The notes beneath the pieces are model-generated. The model saw only the letters and a program-made list of their open reading frames with translations, was not told the origin of the DNA and did no database searches. A program made the position numbers and the translations under genes. This document shows positions 8,802-16,793 of a stretch of 64,000 nt of DNA, one piece after another (position 1 is the first letter of the stretch; each line of letters starts with the position of its first letter). Source of the stretch: Haloactinopolyspora alba (GTDB lineage: Bacteria > Actinomycetota > Actinomycetes > Jiangellales > Jiangellaceae); the NCBI RefSeq assembly GCF_003014555.1, contig NZ_PYGE01000004.1, positions 248,001-312,000 of the forward strand, given 5' to 3'.

Positions 8802-8878
8802 TTCAAGAGGACTTGAACGTGTGGGTGTCAGATTCAAGTTCGACGCGAGATACTTGAATCTCATCGCCGTAGTTTCAA
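8802..8878. repeat. phased array of five alternating TTCAAG/CTTGAA hexamers
   Basis: TTCAAG at 8802, 8833 and 8873 alternates with CTTGAA at 8812 and 8853. Starts are 10, 21, 20 and 20 bp apart, so all face the same side of the helix. GATTCAAGT at 8831 and ACTTGAATC at 8852 form an inverted pair. The array is in the 307-bp gap between the convergent WYL regulator and acs, which holds no credible gene. Confidence 0.6.
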
Positions 8879-8978
8879 GTTCTCGAGAGGAGATCGTACC
8901 CGAAGCGCTACGTTGCGCCCGACGTGCTGGCGACACGGGAGCGTACGTAAGCGCGCCAACGCGCCCCACACCGTTGTC

Positions 8979-9044
8979 GATCGTGGAGTTCTTGGGCTGC
9001 GGTGGGCCGGAATGCCGGAATCTCAGCCCAAGAACTCCACGATC
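8979..9044. terminator. perfect 21-bp-stem hairpin between convergent genes
   Basis: Arms 8979-8999 and 9024-9044 are exact reverse complements; the 24-nt loop spans 9000-9023. The hairpin lies 21 bp beyond the acs stop and could terminate transcription from both sides. There is no T-run. A related but imperfect copy lies at 35441-35511, so this is also a member of a dispersed palindromic repeat family. Confidence 0.6.
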
Positions 9045-9064
9045 AACGTGCGTCGGAGGGCGGG

Positions 9065-11035
9065 TCAGTCCTCGCCGGAGCTGGACGACATGCCTTCGCT
9101 GATCAGGTTCATCACCGTCGGGTCGGCGAGCGTCTGGACGTCGCCCAGCTCGCGGTTCTCGGCGACGTCGCGCAGCAGCCGACGCATGATCTTCCCCGAC
9201 CGCGTCTTCGGTAGCTCGGAGACGATCATGATCTGCCGCGGCTTGGCGATCGGGCCGATCTCCTTCGCGACGTGGTCACGCAGCTCGTTGATGATCTCGG
9301 AGCCACCGGCAGCATCCGGGGCAGCGCCGGCACGCAGGATGACGAACGCGACGATGCCCTGCCCGGTCGTGGGGTCCGACGCGCCGACGACGGCGGACTC
9401 GGCGACCTTCGGATGCGACACCAGCGCGGACTCCACCTCGGTGGTCGAGATGCGGTGCCCGGAGATGTTCATGACGTCGTCGACGCGGCCCAGCAGCCAC
9501 AGGTCGCCGTCCTCGTCCTTCTTGGCGCCGTCGCCGGCGAAGTACCGGCCCTCGAACCGCGACCAGTAGGTGTCGATGAACCGCTGGTCGTCACCCCAGA
9601 TGGTGCGCAGCATCGACGGCCACGGCTCGGTCAGCACGAGGTAGCCGCCGTGCCCGTCCGGAACGACGTTGCCGGCGTCGTCGACGACCTCGGCGGAGAT
9701 GCCGGGCAGGGCGACCTGGGCCGAGCCGGGCTTCGCGGAGGTCACGCCGGGCAGCGGACTGATCATGATGGCGCCGGTCTCGGTCTGCCACCAGGTGTCC
9801 ACGACGGGGGTGCGGTCGCCGCCGATGACCCGGCGGTACCAGATCCACGCCTCCGGGTTGATCGGCTCTCCGACGCTGCCGAGCACCCGCAGCGACGAGA
9901 GGTCACGGCGTCCCGGAATCTCGTCGCCCTGCTTCATGAACGTGCGGATGGCCGTCGGCGCCGTGTACAGGATGGTGACGCCGTACTTCTCGACGATGTC
10001 CCACCACCGTCCGGGCTCGGGGTAGTCGGGCGTGCCCTCGTACATCACCTGGGTGGCGCCATTGGCCATCGGGCCGTACACCAGGTAGCTGTGCCCGGTG
10101 ACCCAGCCGATGTCGGCGGTGCACCAGTACACGTCGGTGTCCGGCTTGAGGTCGAACACGTTGCGGTGCGTGTACGCGGTCTGCAGCAGGTAGCCGCCCG
10201 AGGTGTGCTTGATGCCCTTGGGCTTACCGGTGGTTCCCGAGGTGTAGAGGATGTAGAGCGTGTCCTCGGAGTCATGGGGCCGTGCGTCGTGCTGGTCGGA
10301 CTGCCGGTCGACGACGTCGTGCCACCACACGTCGACGTCGTCGTTCCAGTCGACCTCCTGCTCGGTGCGGCGCACCACCAGCACGTTGCGCACCGACGTG
10401 GACGCCGCCACGGCCTCGTCGACGGCGGGCTTGAGCGACGCCGGCTTGCCGCGGCGGTAGCCGCCGTCGGCGGTGATGACGAGCTTCGCCTCGGCGTCCT
10501 CGATGCGGCTGCGCAGCGCCTCGGCGGAGAACCCGCCGAACACGACCGAGTGGATGGCGCCGACGCGGGCGCAGGCCAGCATCGCCACGGCCGCCTCGGG
10601 GATCATCGGCAGGTAGATGGCGACCCGGTCGCCGTGCCCGACACCCAGTTCGGTGAGCGCGTTGGCGGCCTTGGACACCTCGCGCTGCATGTCCGCGTAG
10701 GTGAGGGTGCGGCTGTCGCCGGGCTCGCCCTCCCAGTGGATGGCGACCCGGTCGCCGTGCCCGGCCTCGACGTGCCGGTCGACGCAGTTGTACGCGACGT
10801 TCAGCTTCCCGCCGACGAACCACTTCGCGAACGGTGGATTGCTCCAGTCGAGCACCTGGGTCCATTCGGTGTCCCAGCTGAGCAGCTCACGGGCCTGGCG
10901 CTCCCAGAAAGCCAGCCGGTCGGCGCGGGCTTCGGCGTACAGCGCGTCGGTGGCGTTGGCCTGGGCCGCGAACTCCGCGGGCGGCGGGAAGCGGCGTTCC
11001 TCGTGCAGCAGATTGGACAGAGCGTCGTCGGTCAC
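9065..11035 (-). CDS. acsA: acetate-CoA ligase (AMP-forming acetyl-CoA synthetase)
   Basis: 656 residues, full length. Activates acetate to acetyl-CoA via acetyl-AMP. Diagnostic motifs are [15 protein letters not shown] (ATP loop), [12 protein letters not shown] (acetate/AMP pocket), [20 protein letters not shown], and [10 protein letters not shown], whose K615 is the lysine reversibly acetylated in the family. It is followed upstream on the same strand by actP and its DUF485 partner, so acetate uptake and activation are neighbours. The 317-bp gap to actP carries inverted GATCAGGTGACG repeats. Confidence 0.97.
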   Translation of the reverse strand: MTDDALSNLLHEERRFPPPAEFAAQANATDALYAEARADRLAFWERQARELLSWDTEWTQVLDWSNPPFAKWFVGGKLNVAYNCVDRHVEAGHGDRVAIHWEGEPGDSRTLTYADMQREVSKAANALTELGVGHGDRVAIYLPMIPEAAVAMLACARVGAIHSVVFGGFSAEALRSRIEDAEAKLVITADGGYRRGKPASLKPAVDEAVAASTSVRNVLVVRRTEQEVDWNDDVDVWWHDVVDRQSDQHDARPHDSEDTLYILYTSGTTGKPKGIKHTSGGYLLQTAYTHRNVFDLKPDTDVYWCTADIGWVTGHSYLVYGPMANGATQVMYEGTPDYPEPGRWWDIVEKYGVTILYTAPTAIRTFMKQGDEIPGRRDLSSLRVLGSVGEPINPEAWIWYRRVIGGDRTPVVDTWWQTETGAIMISPLPGVTSAKPGSAQVALPGISAEVVDDAGNVVPDGHGGYLVLTEPWPSMLRTIWGDDQRFIDTYWSRFEGRYFAGDGAKKDEDGDLWLLGRVDDVMNISGHRISTTEVESALVSHPKVAESAVVGASDPTTGQGIVAFVILRAGAAPDAAGGSEIINELRDHVAKEIGPIAKPRQIMIVSELPKTRSGKIMRRLLRDVAENRELGDVQTLADPTVMNLISEGMSSSSGED

Positions 11036-11163
11036 GTTCGTCTGCTCCTCGTGTCGTCGTGTCCGTCGGTCTCGCCGGTACCTCGTCGGGACCCGTCGGA
11101 ACTCGTGCGTTCCACCTCACCACTGCACGGTCACGATCGGCAAGACCGCCGCGGCGGGGTATG

Positions 11164-11340
11164 GATCAGGTGACGAACGAGCCCCTCAGCGCCCCTTTCT
11201 GACACCTGATCGTTCCAGGTCCACTTCGTGAGATGTGAGTGGGTGACGTTTCCGCGGTTACGCCTCCCGTTTCCGGCGCCGTCGTCACCTGATCGTCTCC
11301 GTCGAAACGATCAGGTGACGCAACGGTGATCAGGTGACGC
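11164..11340. repeat. five copies of a GATCAGGTGACG motif, two forming a 14-bp hairpin
   Basis: Direct copies start at 11164, 11309 and 11328. Inverted copies lie at 11203-11214 (partial) and 11283-11296. CGTCACCTGATCGT (11283-11296) and ACGATCAGGTGACG (11307-11320) pair perfectly around a 10-nt loop. This fills the gene-free 11036-11352 gap, downstream of actP and upstream of acsA. The hairpin could end actP transcription; the extra copies suggest a repeat family. No gene is seen in the gap. Confidence 0.6.
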
Positions 11341-11352
11341 AGCCGGTAGGGG

Positions 11353-12960
11353 TCAGTGCTGTACCGCCTTCTCGGCGCCGGCTCCGGTGAGCGAGCGCAC
11401 CTCCATCTCGGCGTACTTTGCCGCGTTGAACTCGCTGGACGTCCGGGTGCCGATCCAGCCCAGCAGGAACCCGGCCGGGATGGACACGAGGCCCGGGTTG
11501 TCCAGCGGGAACCAGTGGAAGTCCACGTCCTGGAGCATGGACGGGCTGCGGCCGGTGGCGGGGTCGACCGGCTTGCCCGAGACCACCGGGGAGAACACGA
11601 TCAGCGTCACGGCCGTGGCCAGTCCGCCGTAGATGCTCCACAGCGCGCCGCGTGTGTTGAAACGCTTCCAGAACAGCGAGTACAGGATCACCGGCAGGTT
11701 CGCGCTGGCCGCGACGGCGAACGCCAGCGCTACGAGGAACGCGACGTTCTGGCCGTTGGCGAAGATGCCGCCGACGATCGCCACCGCCCCGATGACCACG
11801 GCGGTGATGCGGGCGACGCGGACCTCGTCGTTCGCGCCCATCTCGCCCTTCTTGATGACGTTCGCGTAGATGTCGTGGGCGAACGACGCCGACGCGGTGA
11901 TCGTCAGCCCCGCCACCACGGCCAGGATCGTCGCGAACGCGACCGCGGCGATGATGCCGAGCAGGATCGTCCCGCCGAGCTCGTAGGCCAGCAACGGGGC
12001 CGCGGAGTTGACGCCTCCGGGTGCGTTCAGGATCTCGTCGCGGCCCACCAGCGCGCCGGCGCCGTACCCCAGGATCAGGGAGAACAGGTAGAACAGGCCG
12101 ATCAGCGCGATCGCCCAGGTGACGCTGTGCCGCGCCTGCTTCGCCGTCGGCACCGTGTAGAAGCGCATCAGCACGTGCGGCAGGCCGGCCGTGCCGAGCA
12201 CCAGCGCCAGCGCCAGCGAGATGAAGTCGAGCTTCGTCGTGGCGCTCGCGCCGTAGCGGTTCATCGGCTCGAGCAGCCCCTCGGCTCCTCCCGCGCGCTC
12301 CACCGCGGCGGCCAGCAGTGACGACAGGTTGAAGTTGTGCTTGGCCATGACCCAGACGGTCATCACGCCCGCGCCGGTGATCAGCAGGAGGGCCTTGACG
12401 ATCTGCACCCAGGTGGTGCCCTTCATCCCGCCGACCAGCACGTAGAACACCATGATCGCGCCGACCACGGCGATGACGACGCGCTGGCCGCTCCCGCTGT
12501 CGATGCCCAGCAGCAGCGCCACGAGCCCGCCTGCGCCGGCCATCTGCGCCAGCAGGTAGAAGAACGAGACGGCCAGCGTGGACGTGGACGCGGCGGTGCG
12601 CACCGGACGCTGGCGCATCCGGAACGAGACGACGTCGGCCATCGTGAACCGGCCGGTGTTCCGCAGCAGTTCCGCGACCAGCAGCAGCGCGACCAGCCAG
12701 GCCACGAGGAAGCCGATCGAGTAGAGGAAGCCGTCGTAGCCGTACACGGCCACGGCGCCGGCGATGCCGAGGAACGACGCCGCGGACAGGTAGTCGCCGG
12801 AGATCGCGATGCCGTTCTGCTGGCCGGTGAACGACCGCCCGCCGGCGTAGTAGTCGGCGGCGGTCTGGTTCCGACTGGCCACCCGGAGCACGATGAACAG
12901 GGTCGCGACCACGAAGACCGCGAAGATGGTGATGTTGACCGCAGGGTTACCGATGTCCAT
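11353..12960 (-). CDS. actP: cation/acetate symporter (sodium:solute symporter family)
   Basis: 535 residues, about 13 transmembrane helices. Starts at ATG 12960, one base shared with the stop of the DUF485 gene (TGATG), as in yjcH-actP operons. Family features include the N-terminal YYAGGRSFTGQQNGIAISGDYLSAASFLGIAG and FYTVPTAKQARHSV. It imports acetate or related short monocarboxylates with Na+. Gene order (DUF485, actP, acsA) supports acetate scavenging. An open frame continuing upstream past 12960 is a shadow of the DUF485 gene. Confidence 0.94.
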   Translation of the reverse strand: MDIGNPAVNITIFAVFVVATLFIVLRVASRNQTAADYYAGGRSFTGQQNGIAISGDYLSAASFLGIAGAVAVYGYDGFLYSIGFLVAWLVALLLVAELLRNTGRFTMADVVSFRMRQRPVRTAASTSTLAVSFFYLLAQMAGAGGLVALLLGIDSGSGQRVVIAVVGAIMVFYVLVGGMKGTTWVQIVKALLLITGAGVMTVWVMAKHNFNLSSLLAAAVERAGGAEGLLEPMNRYGASATTKLDFISLALALVLGTAGLPHVLMRFYTVPTAKQARHSVTWAIALIGLFYLFSLILGYGAGALVGRDEILNAPGGVNSAAPLLAYELGGTILLGIIAAVAFATILAVVAGLTITASASFAHDIYANVIKKGEMGANDEVRVARITAVVIGAVAIVGGIFANGQNVAFLVALAFAVAASANLPVILYSLFWKRFNTRGALWSIYGGLATAVTLIVFSPVVSGKPVDPATGRSPSMLQDVDFHWFPLDNPGLVSIPAGFLLGWIGTRTSSEFNAAKYAEMEVRSLTGAGAEKAVQH

Positions 12961-13313
12961 CAGGCGTCGTCCCCCTCGAGCTCGTGACGCAGCCGTGTCC
13001 CGATCGGATCGAGCGAGCGGTCGGCGTGGCGGATGTAGAGCCAGGTGATGAGGAACGTCGAGACGAACTGCCCGAGCCCCAGCACGATGCCGACGTTGAT
13101 GGTGCCGACGACCTGGGTGGACATGAAGTCGACGGCGTAGGTCGACAGCAGCACGTACAGGAAGTACCAGGCCAGAAACGCCGCGGTCATGGGGAACGCG
13201 AACGCCCGGAACCGGCGGCGCAGCTCGGTGAACTCGGGGCTGGCCCACACCCGTTCGTACTCATCCGCCGACGGGCCGGTGGCCTCGGGTGGTGGATTGT
13301 CGGTCTGTGCCAT
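12960..13313 (-). CDS. DUF485 membrane protein (YjcH-like)
   Basis: 117 residues. A soluble N-terminus with the DUF485 signature (FTELRRRFRAFAFPMTAAFLAWYFLYVLLSTYA) and two transmembrane helices, ending in a charged tail (IRHADRSLDPIGTRLRHE). These proteins are near-constant partners of ActP symporters and are thought to assist or regulate them; a biochemical role is not established. Translationally coupled to actP by the TGATG junction. Confidence 0.92.
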   Translation of the reverse strand: MAQTDNPPPEATGPSADEYERVWASPEFTELRRRFRAFAFPMTAAFLAWYFLYVLLSTYAVDFMSTQVVGTINVGIVLGLGQFVSTFLITWLYIRHADRSLDPIGTRLRHELEGDDA

Positions 13314-13496
13314 GCGCCGACCTCCTCGTCGTGGTTGTGGCCCGGCTCACACGCCCGGGATGGGCCGCCACGCTAGGGGCCGACGCGTGTCGGCCGGCAG
13401 TGCTCGGTGGATCATGTGCGGCGAGCGGCCTCGCTGCATCGACGTGCGGGAGCGGCGGGTGCGACGAGCGGTCGGCACGGCGCGACGAGCGGTGCC

Positions 13497-15242
13497 TCAG
13501 TCGCGCCAGCGGTCCTCGGGGTCCCAGTCGCCGCGGTTCAGCTCGAGATTCTCGGGCGTGTGCAGCCGCACCATGAGGCGGTCGACGCCCGGCGCACGGT
13601 GCCGCGGTGTCGAGAGCGAGACGATCACCATGACGGCGAACGCCAGCGGCATCGTCCACGCGGCCGGCTGCGAGAGCAGCGCCCCGGGCCAGCCGTCCTG
13701 CGGGCCGGCCACGATCGTCGCCAGCACCGCCACCGTCGACGTCCCGCCGCCGGTGACCAGACCGGCGACGGCGCCCGGCCAGGTCAGCCGCCGCCACCAG
13801 ATGCCGAGGAGCAGCAGGGGGCAGAACGACGACGCGGCCACCGCGAACGCCAGCCCCACCACGTCGGCGATGCCGAGCAGCGGGCTCGACAGCGCCAGCA
13901 GGATCGGCACCACCAGTGCCAGGCCGGCGCCGACCCGGAACCCGGTCACCGGATGCCGGATCCGGGTGCGCAGCAGATCCTGCGACAGCACGCCGGCCAC
14001 CGAGACCGTCAGCCCGGACGACGTCGACAGGAAGGCGGCGAACGCACCGGCCGTGACCAGCGCGCTCAACGCGTCGCCGAGCGCGCCCTCGACCAGCCGG
14101 CCCGGCAGCACCAGCACGACCGCGTCGGTACGCCCGGTCAGCAGCAGCTCCGGTGTGTAGAGCCGGCCGAGCGCGCCGTACACCGCCGGCAGCACGTAGA
14201 AGATGCTGAGCAGTCCGAGCACCGCCAGCGTGGTGCGGCGCGCGGCCCGGCCGTCCGGGTTGGTGTAGAAACGCACCAGCACGTGCGGGAGCCCCATCGT
14301 GCCGAAGAACAGCGCGAGGATCAGCGAGTACGTCGAGTACAGCGGATGCTCGTCCCCGGACCGCAGCGGCAGCGCCCAGGCCTCGCCGCTCAGCGGCGTC
14401 AGCCGGGACGCGTGCGGTAGCCGCGCGCCCTCGGGGAACACCAGCTCGGTTCCGGCGGCGACGTCGACGTCGCCTGGCGGCACGACGACCGGGCCGTCGC
14501 GTTCCTCGCCGGCGAGGGTGCCGTCGACGTCGACGGTGACCCGCTCGGGGACCTCGATCGTCACGTCGGTGGTCACCTCGACCGTGGTGGTCTCCTCGAA
14601 CACCGGCTGCTCGGGAGGCGCGACCTCCGGGCGTCCGTCGTCGTGCCAGGTGAGCAGCAGGAACACGACCGGGACCGCGAGGGCGGTCAGCTTCAGCCAG
14701 TACTGGAACGCCTGGACGAACGTGATGCTGCGCATGCCGCCGCCCAGTACGCTGACCAGCACGACGGCGGCGATGACCAGCGGGCCCACCCACGCGGGCG
14801 CGCCGGTGACGGTGCGCAGCGTCAGCCCGGCCGCCTGGAACTGCGGCAGCAGGTACAGCCAGCCGATGGTGACCACGAGCACGCTCGCCGTGCGACGCGC
14901 CACCGTGGACTCGAGCCGCGCCTCGGCGAAGTCCGGCAGCGTGTACGCGCCCGAGCGCCGCAACGGAGCGGCGACCAGGACCAGCAACATCAGATACCCG
15001 GCCGTGTAGCCGACCGGGAACCACAGCATGTCCGCGCCGTAGGCGAGCACCAGCCCGGCGACGCCGAGGAACGACGCCGCCGACAGGTACTCGCCGCCGA
15101 TCGCCGAGGCGTTCCACCACGGAGTCACGGCGCGCGAGGCGACGTAGAAGTCGCTGGTCGTGCGGGAGGCCCGCACCCCGAACGCCCCGATCAGCACGGT
15201 CACCACCGCGGTGACCGCGACGGCGGCGACCTCGGCCGTCAT
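13497..15242 (-). CDS. second sodium:solute symporter (acetate/monocarboxylate type) with an extracytoplasmic insertion
   Basis: 581 residues from ATG 15242. The amino-terminal motif (SDFYVASRAVTPWWNASAIGGEYLSAASFLGVAGLVLAYG) and FYTNPDGRAARRTT match the ActP branch. Unlike actP it carries a ~100-residue hydrophilic, beta-rich segment around residues 200-300 between transmembrane helices, likely outside the cell. Its start overlaps the upstream small membrane gene (ATGA), which in turn overlaps the LytTR regulator, forming a regulator-partner-transporter operon. Comparable LytS/LytTR-linked symporters of other bacteria take up pyruvate or acetate; the substrate here is inferred. Confidence 0.9.
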   Translation of the reverse strand: MTAEVAAVAVTAVVTVLIGAFGVRASRTTSDFYVASRAVTPWWNASAIGGEYLSAASFLGVAGLVLAYGADMLWFPVGYTAGYLMLLVLVAAPLRRSGAYTLPDFAEARLESTVARRTASVLVVTIGWLYLLPQFQAAGLTLRTVTGAPAWVGPLVIAAVVLVSVLGGGMRSITFVQAFQYWLKLTALAVPVVFLLLTWHDDGRPEVAPPEQPVFEETTTVEVTTDVTIEVPERVTVDVDGTLAGEERDGPVVVPPGDVDVAAGTELVFPEGARLPHASRLTPLSGEAWALPLRSGDEHPLYSTYSLILALFFGTMGLPHVLVRFYTNPDGRAARRTTLAVLGLLSIFYVLPAVYGALGRLYTPELLLTGRTDAVVLVLPGRLVEGALGDALSALVTAGAFAAFLSTSSGLTVSVAGVLSQDLLRTRIRHPVTGFRVGAGLALVVPILLALSSPLLGIADVVGLAFAVAASSFCPLLLLGIWWRRLTWPGAVAGLVTGGGTSTVAVLATIVAGPQDGWPGALLSQPAAWTMPLAFAVMVIVSLSTPRHRAPGVDRLMVRLHTPENLELNRGDWDPEDRWRD

Positions 15243-15601
15243 CGGCGGTCGACCATCGCGGCGAAGTCGCGTTCGACCCGTTCGGCCGCGCGCACGTACA
15301 GCCACGCCGCCGTCAGCAGAACCGGGTAGACGAGGCCGCCGAGCACCACCCACGGAAGCGGGACGCCGAACACGTCGACGTCGGACACCCCCGGCGCCAC
15401 CGCGAACACCAGCGGCACGGCGGCCAGCAGCCCCAGCACGGTCCCGGCGACGGTGAGCCCGAGTCGCAGCTGGGCGCGCAGCAGCGCCCGCATGTACACC
15501 TCGCCGAGCCGGGTCTGGTCGTCGATCTCGGTGGTGACCGCTCGTGGCCGTGCGGGCGGCCGGCCACGACGGCGTCCGGTGACGGTGACGCGCTCGGTCA
15601 T
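15239..15601 (-). CDS. small two-helix membrane protein, symporter partner
   Basis: 120 residues. A basic N-terminus (TGRRRGRPPARPRAV), then the LGEVYMRALLRAQLRLGLTV region, two transmembrane helices and a charged tail (YVRAAERVERDFAAMVDRR). The architecture copies the DUF485 protein next to actP although sequence resemblance is weak. Overlaps both neighbours by 4 bp (ATGA), so it is made together with the LytTR regulator and the symporter. Probably a transporter accessory subunit. Confidence 0.85.
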   Translation of the reverse strand: MTERVTVTGRRRGRPPARPRAVTTEIDDQTRLGEVYMRALLRAQLRLGLTVAGTVLGLLAAVPLVFAVAPGVSDVDVFGVPLPWVVLGGLVYPVLLTAAWLYVRAAERVERDFAAMVDRR

Positions 15602-16326
15602 CCGGTGGTTCCGGCGCGGCGTAGCAGGACGTCGCGCAGTTCCCGGGTGTGCCGTCGGCTCACCGGCAGCACGGTGCCGCCGACGACGACGGTGTACCGC
15701 CCGGCGTCGAGGTGGACCTCGTCGACGTGCGCCAGGGCGACCAGGTGGCTGCGGTGAATGCGGACGAAGCCCGCGGACGACCAGCGTTCCTCGAGCGCCG
15801 CGAGCGGCACGCGCACGAGGTGGCTGCCGTCGCGGGTGTGCAGCCGGGCGTAGTCCCCGTGCGCGGTGACGTAACCGACGTCGCTGCGCCGGACGAACCG
15901 GGTGACGCCGCCGAGCTCGACGGTGATGGTCTCGTCGTCGGGCTCGGCCGGCGGCGTGGGCTCGCCGGCCGCCTCGGTGGCCCGCCGCACGGCCTCGGAC
16001 AGCCGCTCCCGGCGGAACGGCTTCATGACGTAGTCGACGGCGTGCAGGTCGAACGCGGTGACGGCGTGGTCGTCGTAGGCGGTGACGAACACGACGGCCG
16101 GCGGCCGGCGGAACCGTGCCAGGACGCGGGCGAGGTCCAGCCCGGACAGCCCGGACAGCCGGATGTCCAGGAACACGGTGTCGACGTGCTCGCGCTCGAG
16201 CACCCGCAGCGCCTCGGTGGCGTCGCCGGCCGTCAGCACCCGCCCGGCGCGATCGTCCTGGTCGAGGAGGAAGGCGAGCTCGGCCAGTGCCGGGGGTTCG
16301 TCGTCGACCGCCAGGACGGTGAGCAT
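15598..16326 (-). CDS. LytTR-family response regulator
   Basis: 242 residues. Receiver domain with DDE near the start and phospho-acceptor Asp in VFLDIRLSGLSGLD, followed by KPF; then a LytTR DNA-binding domain (TRFVRRSDVGYVTAHGDYARLHTRDGSHLVRVPLAALEERW...GFVRIHRSHLVALAHVDEV). LytTR proteins bind direct repeats upstream of target genes, typically transporter or cell-wall genes. The natural partner kinase (LytS-like) is 3.3 kb away at 19657-20859. The downstream overlapping genes encode the symporter pair, its probable target. Confidence 0.93.
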   Translation of the reverse strand: MLTVLAVDDEPPALAELAFLLDQDDRAGRVLTAGDATEALRVLEREHVDTVFLDIRLSGLSGLDLARVLARFRRPPAVVFVTAYDDHAVTAFDLHAVDYVMKPFRRERLSEAVRRATEAAGEPTPPAEPDDETITVELGGVTRFVRRSDVGYVTAHGDYARLHTRDGSHLVRVPLAALEERWSSAGFVRIHRSHLVALAHVDEVHLDAGRYTVVVGGTVLPVSRRHTRELRDVLLRRAGTTG

Positions 16327-16793
16327 GGCGGGAGGCTAATGGAAGTTGGCGTCACCGGACAGCCCGCGTCGTGGACGACGGCGCCGTCCGGCCCGTGCAG
16401 CGTCCCGGCCGAGGGACCGGCCACTCCGTTCCGCTGCAGTGTGCAGGCGATCTGGACCAGGGCGGGTTCCGGAAGCGTGCCCGCGGCGTCGACGACGATG
16501 CGGCCGTCCTCGACCGTCACTCGCAGCGAGGCCGGGACCTCGTTGTGCAGGCCTGCCGCCCGCTCCTGCGCGGTGGTTCCGTCGGCGAGGATCGCGGCCA
16601 GATCCTCCGGGTCGCGGGCGCGTTCCGTGGGCCGGAACGCCGGATACGGCTGGTCGCCGTTCAGGTAGTAGACGGTGGTCGCCTGCCATTCCGCGCGGGC
16701 GCCCGGCCCGGCGCCGACGCTGCCGGTCGGCTGGATACCGCAGGCGCCGGCGACGAGCACGGCGGCGACGGCGGCGAACGACGACCGTCTCAC
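16233..16793 (-). CDS. GerMN-like lipoprotein
   Basis: 186 residues. N-terminal lipoprotein signal (MRRSSFAAVAAVLVAGACG, with the lipidated Cys at residue 18), then a GerMN-like domain (TVYYLNGDQPYPAFRPTERARDPEDLAAILADG...LPEPALVQIACTL). The start GTG overlaps the kinase stop (GTGA). LpqB of the MtrAB system and similar lipoproteins are encoded right after an actinobacterial kinase in the same way, suggesting a modulator of the kinase. The last ~30 codons overlap the start of the LytTR gene by 94 bp, an unusual same-strand overlap; the C-terminus looks like an out-of-frame read of that gene. Confidence 0.78.
   Translation of the reverse strand: MRRSSFAAVAAVLVAGACGIQPTGSVGAGPGARAEWQATTVYYLNGDQPYPAFRPTERARDPEDLAAILADGTTAQERAAGLHNEVPASLRVTVEDGRIVVDAAGTLPEPALVQIACTLQRNGVAGPSAGTLHGPDGAVVHDAGCPVTPTSISLPPCSPSWRSTTNPRHWPSSPSSSTRTIAPGGC

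Noticed and set aside
11353-13248. A 631-codon version of actP extended upstream
   Set aside because: The extension re-reads the DUF485 gene in another frame; family start and TGATG coupling point to 12960.
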